Origin: Betaproteobacteria bacterium
Lineage (GTDB): Bacteria; Pseudomonadota; Gammaproteobacteria; Burkholderiales; Casimicrobiaceae
Direction: 5' to 3'
Length of the DNA stretch: 64,000 nt
Assembly (NCBI GenBank): GCA_013298765.1
Contig: JAAFJA010000012.1
Coordinates: forward strand, 87,009-151,008
Every line of letters begins with the position of its first letter. Positions within the stretch are counted from its first letter, which is position 1. Below, piece after piece: positions 59,601 to 64,000 of the stretch. Position numbers and translations under genes: made by a program. The notes beneath the pieces were generated by a model that saw only the letters and a list, made by a program, of their open reading frames with translations, searched no databases and had not been told where the DNA came from.

Positions 59601-59744
59601 GTAGGGCGGGCACCCCGTGCCCGCCAGATAACTTGTAGGCGCGGGCTTGACCGCGCTTCTCTGCACGCTTGGACCTCACTAAAGCGCGGTCCAGCCCGCG
59701 CCTCCAGCATCAACGGCGGATGACCTTTCAGCTATCCGCCCTAC
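59601..59744. repeat. Inverted-repeat element with GTAGGGCGG ends
   Basis: GTAGGGCGG at 59601 and CCGCCCTAC at 59736-59744 bound a 144-bp segment with further inner complementarity (GCGGGCTTGACCGCGC with GCGCGGTCCAGCCCGC). The left part is shared with the amylase 3' duplication; the same ends occur at 34510-34613. Confidence 0.55.
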
Positions 59745-59745
59745 C

Positions 59746-60150
59746 CTAGAACCAATAATCGCGAACGCAGCGCCCGTCGCGCGGCAAATCTTCGAATGTC
59801 ACGAGCCCCTCGAAGTGATCAATCGGTAAATCCGAAATAGGCTCAGGATCGGTCATCCGAAGATTCACCGCCATCGCATGCCTTCCTGAATCACCGGCCT
59901 TTTGCGTACGCCAGTAAAGCACGCATGCGCATTCGGGGCAAAAGTGATATTCCAAGTTCGGGCCGCGAACGTACCTTTTAGTTGGGCCACCCACGGTGAT
60001 GGTCTCGCCCTCTGCACCGTACACCCAGAGCCCACCCCATCGACGACATGAAGTGCAATTGCACGCAGTCGCGGACTCCGGACGCCCTCGATAAAGCCAT
60101 GTCACTCGTCCACAATGACACGAGCCACGAAGTTCATTCTTTTCGCTCAT
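59746..60150 (-). CDS. GFA family (Mss4-like zinc fold) protein
   Basis: 134 residues from ATG 60150; a longer frame to 60192 is less likely. Zinc-ligand pairs are visible: GSCHCGRV, ACNCTSCRRWGG and FCPECACVLYWR. GFA proteins were named for glutathione-dependent formaldehyde activation, but most members have no proven activity. Stand-alone gene between repeats and a toxin-antitoxin pair. Confidence 0.88.
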   Translation of the reverse strand: MSEKNELRGSCHCGRVTWLYRGRPESATACNCTSCRRWGGLWVYGAEGETITVGGPTKRYVRGPNLEYHFCPECACVLYWRTQKAGDSGRHAMAVNLRMTDPEPISDLPIDHFEGLVTFEDLPRDGRCVRDYWF

Positions 60151-60216
60151 AGTGCGCTCCGAGATGATCGCTGAGAGCGAAATCATACTCATCGCTGTGC
60201 GTTTCGACTATCCGCC

Positions 60217-60648
60217 CTACGACAACACGTGAACAAACCGCTTTCGATTCGGAAGACGATACACCGTAAAGTCGCGGACGTCGGTCGTTGCGATATGTTG
60301 CAATTTTTGTTCGACAGCGATCACAACGAGTGAGGCATCGCAGAAATCCATCGGCAAATCGTCGTATCGCTGCATCCAACGCCAGATTTCGCTGATCGCG
60401 GACGCCGGCGGATTCTCGATACGCAAGATGCCAGCGCTTTGTGCCGCATCCGCCCAGGCGAAAAAGTGTTCGAGCGAACGGCCACTTAGAAGTGCGCACA
60501 CTTCGGTGAATACGCTCCAACTGGTCACAAACACGCCCGGAAAGCGCTTTGCAAACTCCGCACATCGCTCGTGATGCGCGTCGCGAGGATCGAACCATCC
60601 AATGAAAAACCCGCTGTCGGCGAGAACTGTGCGTGCGTTGCTTGCCAC
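60217..60648 (-). CDS. PIN-domain toxin (VapC-like)
   Basis: 143 residues. The acidic PIN residues appear as VLADSGFFIGWFD, VFTEVCALL, PMDFCDASLVVIA and ATTDVRDFTVY, giving the expected four-Asp/Glu site of a magnesium-dependent RNase. It follows an RHH antitoxin by 5 nt, the usual VapBC order. Likely cuts RNA when freed from the antitoxin. Confidence 0.88.
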   Translation of the reverse strand: MASNARTVLADSGFFIGWFDPRDAHHERCAEFAKRFPGVFVTSWSVFTEVCALLSGRSLEHFFAWADAAQSAGILRIENPPASAISEIWRWMQRYDDLPMDFCDASLVVIAVEQKLQHIATTDVRDFTVYRLPNRKRFVHVLS

Positions 60649-60653
60649 AGGCG

Positions 60654-60998
60654 TTACGCGCGCGACTGATTGGCGCTTGTTTTGCGACCGCTCGCACTAC
60701 CCGCAGCGCCCGCGCCTGCACGAGCCAGCCGACTGGCTTGCTTGTTCGCCATCGCCTGCCGAAACGCCAGCTTGTGCATACGCGTCTCTTTCGACGCTTG
60801 TGACAACGTCGATTCCGATACGTCAACACCCGTTGGCGACGTTTGTTCGTAAAGCGCTTGCGCTGACGGCGCAGACACAGTACGTAACACCTCCTCAATC
60901 CCGCGACGGATCAGCGTAGATCTTGGGATTCCGAGCGCCACGCTCGCACGATCCAACTGATCGCTGAGCGCATCATCTAGGCGAAGAGAGATTGGCAT
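60654..60998 (-). CDS. Ribbon-helix-helix antitoxin (CopG-like)
   Basis: 114 residues from ATG 60998; upstream codons in the same frame lie between the predicted promoter and the start. MPISLRLDDALSDQLDRASVALGIPRSTLIRRGIEEVL is a clear RHH DNA-binding domain. The C-terminal part is basic and Ala/Ser-rich, probably disordered until bound to the toxin. It should repress its own operon through the palindrome at 61023-61044. Confidence 0.82.
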   Translation of the reverse strand: MPISLRLDDALSDQLDRASVALGIPRSTLIRRGIEEVLRTVSAPSAQALYEQTSPTGVDVSESTLSQASKETRMHKLAFRQAMANKQASRLARAGAGAAGSASGRKTSANQSRA

Positions 60999-61022
60999 GG
61001 TGTACCCGAGGAGACATTGCGA

Positions 61023-61044
61023 GATACAAAACACGAATTGTATC
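61023..61044 (-). promoter_or_regulatory. Operator and -10 of the VapBC-like module
   Basis: GATACAA-N8-TTGTATC, 7-bp perfect arms, with a minus-strand TACAAT -10 inside the right arm (61037-61042). Placed 25 nt ahead of the antitoxin start. Confidence 0.6.
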
Positions 61045-61136
61045 ACACTGGATTCTGCAGGTAGCTAAAGCATGACACTCCAGATAGCGAAAGCGCGCCT
61101 AGCACGTGAGTTTTTCGCGACAAACAGTGCGTTACC

Positions 61137-61322
61137 AGCACCGGCAATGGCCAAAGCAGTCAATGGCGCGCCAGCGTCGCCCTCCCCGCCAACGCCACGA
61201 TTGAATACAAATACATCAAGAAGGGTTCAAGCGGCGACGTCATCTGGGAATCCGGCGCGAACCGAATCGTGAACACCCCGATTGCGGGGCAGGCGACGAC
61301 GTTGACGGAGACGTGGAAGTAG
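61137..61322 (+). pseudogene. 3' fragment of a second alpha-amylase gene
   Basis: 62 codons match the end of the amylase (59407-59592) with 9 base differences, of which 7 are synonymous, ending at the same TAG. The match continues about 60 nt past the stop (CCGTAGGG-GGGCACCCCGTGCCC, GCGCGGGCTTGACCGCG). Only the last half of the second starch-binding domain remains, with no start or signal. The mostly silent differences suggest it descends from a gene that was once functional. Confidence 0.85.
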
Positions 61323-61541
61323 AGGGTTCCGTAGGGTGGGCACCCCGTGCCCACCGACTCTTTTGCAGGCGCGGGCTTGACCGCGCCAAACGATGCAACG
61401 TCAAGCCGTCGTCTACACGCGGCTCTCTCACCTAGCGACGTCGCGTGAACGCACAAAGCGCCATCCAGATTTCACGTTTGCATTCTCGTGGATCAACTAT
61501 TCTGACACCCGTTACCTCGCTGAACACGGCATGCAAACTGC

Positions 61542-62360
61542 TCACAGGCCACGGGTGACTTGTTCGTAGGAACCTGCGAGGGTTACTCCTTCTTCTAGCA
61601 ACAAATGCTTGAGTTGAACGTTCTCAGCTAGTGCCTTTTGAACGCGTAGAGCGGCACTTAAACGCGACGTAATCGACAGCTCTGATCGCTGAACACTACG
61701 TAACGTATCACTTGCTGGTTGAATGCGAGAGAAGATTGTCGCAAGAAAAGCTTCGCATCGATTAGCGTTTCGTCTTTGCAAGATTCGCTGGTCTTCGATA
61801 TCGGCGAGTTTTTTGCGTGACGGGAACCAGCGCCCCCTCTCTTCTCGCTCAGCACTGTCGTACCTCCATTCCCACGAAGCCTCCGCAACACATGACCTCT
61901 GCAGGTACTCACTGAATGACTCGGACTCGCGGGGGATCGGCAGACCAAAGGTCTCGCTGCACAACTCATCTACCTGCGTATAGAAATCAACCTGCTCACA
62001 CCATGAGAGCATTACGCGAGCAAATTCCTGCTCTGACGGAGACGTCCATCGCCATGAGGAAATCTGTTTTGTGACATCCCATCTTTCCCACTTGTACTCA
62101 TCGAAGAAGTGGTTTTTGCCTGTGCCTTGCCTCTTGTAGATAATCCGCGACGCGAACTGAAACTTGAGAAGCACGGATTTCGCGTTACACACGCCCGCTC
62201 CTTCGATCTGTAGCTCAATCTCATCCGCCTGCACTTGCAACGCTCGCACATATGCGTCGCGCTCTAAATGGGAGAGCATCTGCATTTCGCCGTATTCGTC
62301 TGCTAGATCTTTCAAGCGGCTTTGAAAGGCACCAAGAACAATGGCAGAAAAATCATGCAT
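61542..62360 (-). CDS. Uncharacterised protein
   Basis: 272 residues from ATG 62360; the longer frame begins with TTG at 62411. Not recognised. It is rich in charged residues and aromatic tryptophans (YKWERWDVTKQISSWRW, EASWEWRYDSAEREERGRW), with helical ends and no signal or membrane segment. Codon use is less GC-biased than in the neighbouring housekeeping genes, which may mean recent transfer. Flanked by the amylase fragment. Confidence 0.55.
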   Translation of the reverse strand: MHDFSAIVLGAFQSRLKDLADEYGEMQMLSHLERDAYVRALQVQADEIELQIEGAGVCNAKSVLLKFQFASRIIYKRQGTGKNHFFDEYKWERWDVTKQISSWRWTSPSEQEFARVMLSWCEQVDFYTQVDELCSETFGLPIPRESESFSEYLQRSCVAEASWEWRYDSAEREERGRWFPSRKKLADIEDQRILQRRNANRCEAFLATIFSRIQPASDTLRSVQRSELSITSRLSAALRVQKALAENVQLKHLLLEEGVTLAGSYEQVTRGL

Positions 62361-62594
62361 AAAAGTTGGCGCGAGTGGAGTTGATGCGTCACGCAAGCAA
62401 TGCGAGATCAACTGTGTATCAACAAGGTGGGCCGAACTTCATCACTCGTTTCAATGGCATCGATGCGCCAAACTAAGTACGACCCTACCGTCTTTTCCGT
62501 TCATCAAGCCTGTATCGAAACATCGGTCAGCAACCACGCACAGCCCGTCGGAGCGAATGCTAAGATAAATTGCAACAACAAGCCTGCAAACGCC

Positions 62595-63221
62595 ATGCCT
62601 GCTAACTCTAAATCACCCGCAGTCTCCCCCAAAAACCCCTGCCCCTTCCTGCGCGCACTCGTGAGCGCGGGCATGCTGCCGGACGATGTGGCGAGTCTGA
62701 GTGAAGTCACCGAGGTCATCACGCGCGTCGCGAAGACGGGCGACGGTCATCCGAGTTTGCCGGGTGCGGCGATTCTTGCCATTGCGGCGGCGGCGAATGG
62801 TTTGAATCCGTTGCAAGTGGCGCGTAACGCGAAGGGCGGCGTGCAGCTCAATGCGTTGCGCAACGGGCCGCTCGACAAGAAGGGCGCGGGGTCCGGGATT
62901 CTTGATGCCGAGGCAAACGTCGTAGCGGCAGAGCTGGATCGGCTCGATGAGTTTGCGAGCGATAAGGTGAGCGCGAGCGGAGAGAAAGAGCGCGGGCTTG
63001 ATCTCAAAGAGCTCGTTCACATGATGAACGAAAACTTCACGCGCGCCGAAGGCCGTCGCCGAGTGATCGATCGCTTCCTGATGGACGGCGAATGGCCGAT
63101 CCTTTTGAAAGTGATGGGCAAGGAAGGCAAAGACGGGCGCTATCTGAGCGTTGCCGAAGTGCGGCAACTGTTTCTGAAACGAAAGTTGCCTGAGCGGATG
63201 ATGAGTCAGCTTGCGCAATAG
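62595..63221 (+). CDS. Uncharacterised protein, distantly like heme-thiolate peroxidases
   Basis: 208 residues from ATG 62595; the frame is open to 62400 but the extra part is unlike protein. NPCPFLRALVSAGMLPDD followed by a helix and ILAIAAAANGLNPLQVARN recalls the PCP-x-L heme-cysteine motif and following turn of chloroperoxidase/unspecific peroxygenase proteins. AELDRLDEFA and RRRVIDRFLMDGEWPILLKVMGK are later conserved-looking blocks. This relation is a guess from one motif; otherwise unknown. No signal peptide. Confidence 0.65.
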   Translation: MPANSKSPAVSPKNPCPFLRALVSAGMLPDDVASLSEVTEVITRVAKTGDGHPSLPGAAILAIAAAANGLNPLQVARNAKGGVQLNALRNGPLDKKGAGSGILDAEANVVAAELDRLDEFASDKVSASGEKERGLDLKELVHMMNENFTRAEGRRRVIDRFLMDGEWPILLKVMGKEGKDGRYLSVAEVRQLFLKRKLPERMMSQLAQ

Positions 63222-63274
63222 GCGCCAAAGTAAGCGCCAAAGTGATGTCTCAGTAAAAACGCACCCAATCCTCC

Positions 63275-63838
63275 ATGGCCGAATTCAGCAACATCCTCAC
63301 TGAAAAACACATCGCGATGATCGCAAAGCAAGCGATCTTTTTTACCGCGACGGCGGCAGAAGGTTCGCGCATCAATCTGTCGCCGAAGGGATTGGATTGC
63401 TTTCGCGTACTCGCGCCCAATCGGGTTGCGTATCTTGATCTTGCGGGTTCGGGCAACGAAACGCATGCGCATCTGGTGGCCGATGGTCGCATCACGATCA
63501 TGTTTTGCAATTTCGAACAGCCCGCGCTGATTCTTCGCATTTACGGGCGCGGTGTGTCCGTGTTGCCGCAAGACGAAGCATGGCCCGCACTCGCGGCACA
63601 CTTCAATCTACTTCCCGGAACGCGGCAAATTTTCGACATCGCTGTGGAGAGCGTGCAAACGAGCTGCGGCTGGGGTGTGCCGCTCATGCACCTAGACAAA
63701 CCGCGCGACACGCTTGTGAAATATCACGCGCAGGCTGATGAAGCTGAGTGGCTCAAGAAGCGCAGCGATCGCGTAAAAAGTATCGACGGCTTGCCCACGC
63801 GCGCAACGACTCAGTATTTCGGTGAAAAACTTATCTAA
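63275..63838 (+). CDS. Pyridoxamine 5'-phosphate oxidase family (FMN split-barrel) protein
   Basis: 187 residues. IFFTATAAEGSRINLSPKGLDCFRVL, RVAYLDLAGSGNETHAHL and RITIMFCNFEQPALILRIYGRG are typical of the FMN-binding split-barrel group often annotated PNPOx-like. The end (CGWGVPLMHLDKPRDTL) is also family-like. It probably binds FMN or F420-type cofactors; the substrate is unknown. It starts 53 nt after the peroxidase-like gene on the same strand. Confidence 0.88.
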   Translation: MAEFSNILTEKHIAMIAKQAIFFTATAAEGSRINLSPKGLDCFRVLAPNRVAYLDLAGSGNETHAHLVADGRITIMFCNFEQPALILRIYGRGVSVLPQDEAWPALAAHFNLLPGTRQIFDIAVESVQTSCGWGVPLMHLDKPRDTLVKYHAQADEAEWLKKRSDRVKSIDGLPTRATTQYFGEKLI

Positions 63839-63927
63839 GTAGGCAAACATTACGGCTATTCGACCGGGCGTTTGGAGCCTATCCTGAATTTTGTGTACGA
63901 GGCATATGATGACCGAAAGGGAGTTTT

Positions 63928-64000
63928 ATGCAGAGTACCGAAGGCAAAGCAGACGTTGCGACATTGAGTCGCACGAGGCGTCGCAACCGAGAGATTGCGA
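63928..64000 (+). CDS. 5' end of a gene cut by the window edge
   Basis: ATG 63928 preceded by AAGGGAG begins a frame (MQSTEGKADVATLSRTRRRN) that is open to the right edge. 24 codons are visible, too few to identify the product. Confidence 0.5.
   Translation, partial: MQSTEGKADVATLSRTRRRNREIA

Noticed and set aside
61072-61272. 66-codon plus-strand frame over the amylase fragment
   Set aside because: It reads the duplicated amylase DNA in another frame; the homologous frame is the one ending at 61322.

Overview
The window reads as chromosomal DNA of a betaproteobacterium of moderate GC content. Three things suggest this: the gene order argJ-secA-M23 peptidase-lpxC-ftsZ next to a full division/cell-wall (dcw) cluster, the DUF815 ATPase/MutT pair beside argJ, and the protein sequences themselves. 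A more exact placement is not possible by eye. No rRNA, tRNA, CRISPR array, transposase or prophage gene was seen.

Layout. (1) 1-886: 3' end of an AMP-forming acyl-CoA/ACP synthetase. (2) 1045-25882, all minus strand except one gene: mraZ-rsmH-ftsL-ftsI-murE-murF-mraY-murD-ftsW-murG-murC-ftsQ-ftsA-ftsZ, then lpxC, an M23 peptidase, secA, argJ, a DUF815 ATPase and mutT. Genes from rsmH to ftsA are mostly coupled by 1-14 nt overlaps. ddl and murB, usual in this block, are missing. (3) 26427-32967: a divergent type II dehydroquinase, a LemA/TPM/TPM envelope operon, lysS, and a large DUF4209 protein with a HEPN-like motif. (4) 33000-37270: a HigBA-type toxin-antitoxin pair, a membrane coiled-coil protein with a pilin-like tail, and a three-gene operon for secreted DUF1566/LRR/calcium-loop proteins. 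(5) 37474-47819: PPK2, monomeric NADP-isocitrate dehydrogenase, a di-iron hydroxylase, a second unrelated NADP-isocitrate dehydrogenase, a cold-shock protein, and ClpS-ClpA. (6) 48513-55881: an ATP-dependent DNA ligase and its usual MBL exonuclease partner, separated by about 4.5 kb carrying SDR/TetR/LysR genes and a small duplicated-protein/bicupin operon. (7) 55975-64000: a PAS-GGDEF cyclase, a secreted alpha-amylase with two starch-binding domains, a GFA protein, a VapBC-like pair, a fragment of a second amylase gene, and accessory genes.

The most unusual signal is a pair of AT-centred palindromes (core close to GCCCnATTnAATnGGGGC) whose starts lie about 62-68 bp apart. The clearest pairs lie between genes at 952-1034 and 29272-29356. 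Similar pairs also lie inside the conserved coding sequence of murD and the DNA ligase, where the surrounding codons turn AT-rich. Weaker versions occur at 9912-9991, 26113-26196 and 42861-42945. Other repeats include a 133-bp element with 12-bp terminal inverted repeats, GTAGGGCGG-ended inverted repeats, a palindromic insertion read in frame inside the ligase, and a duplicated amylase 3' end. All similarity statements come from reading the sequence; no database search was run.
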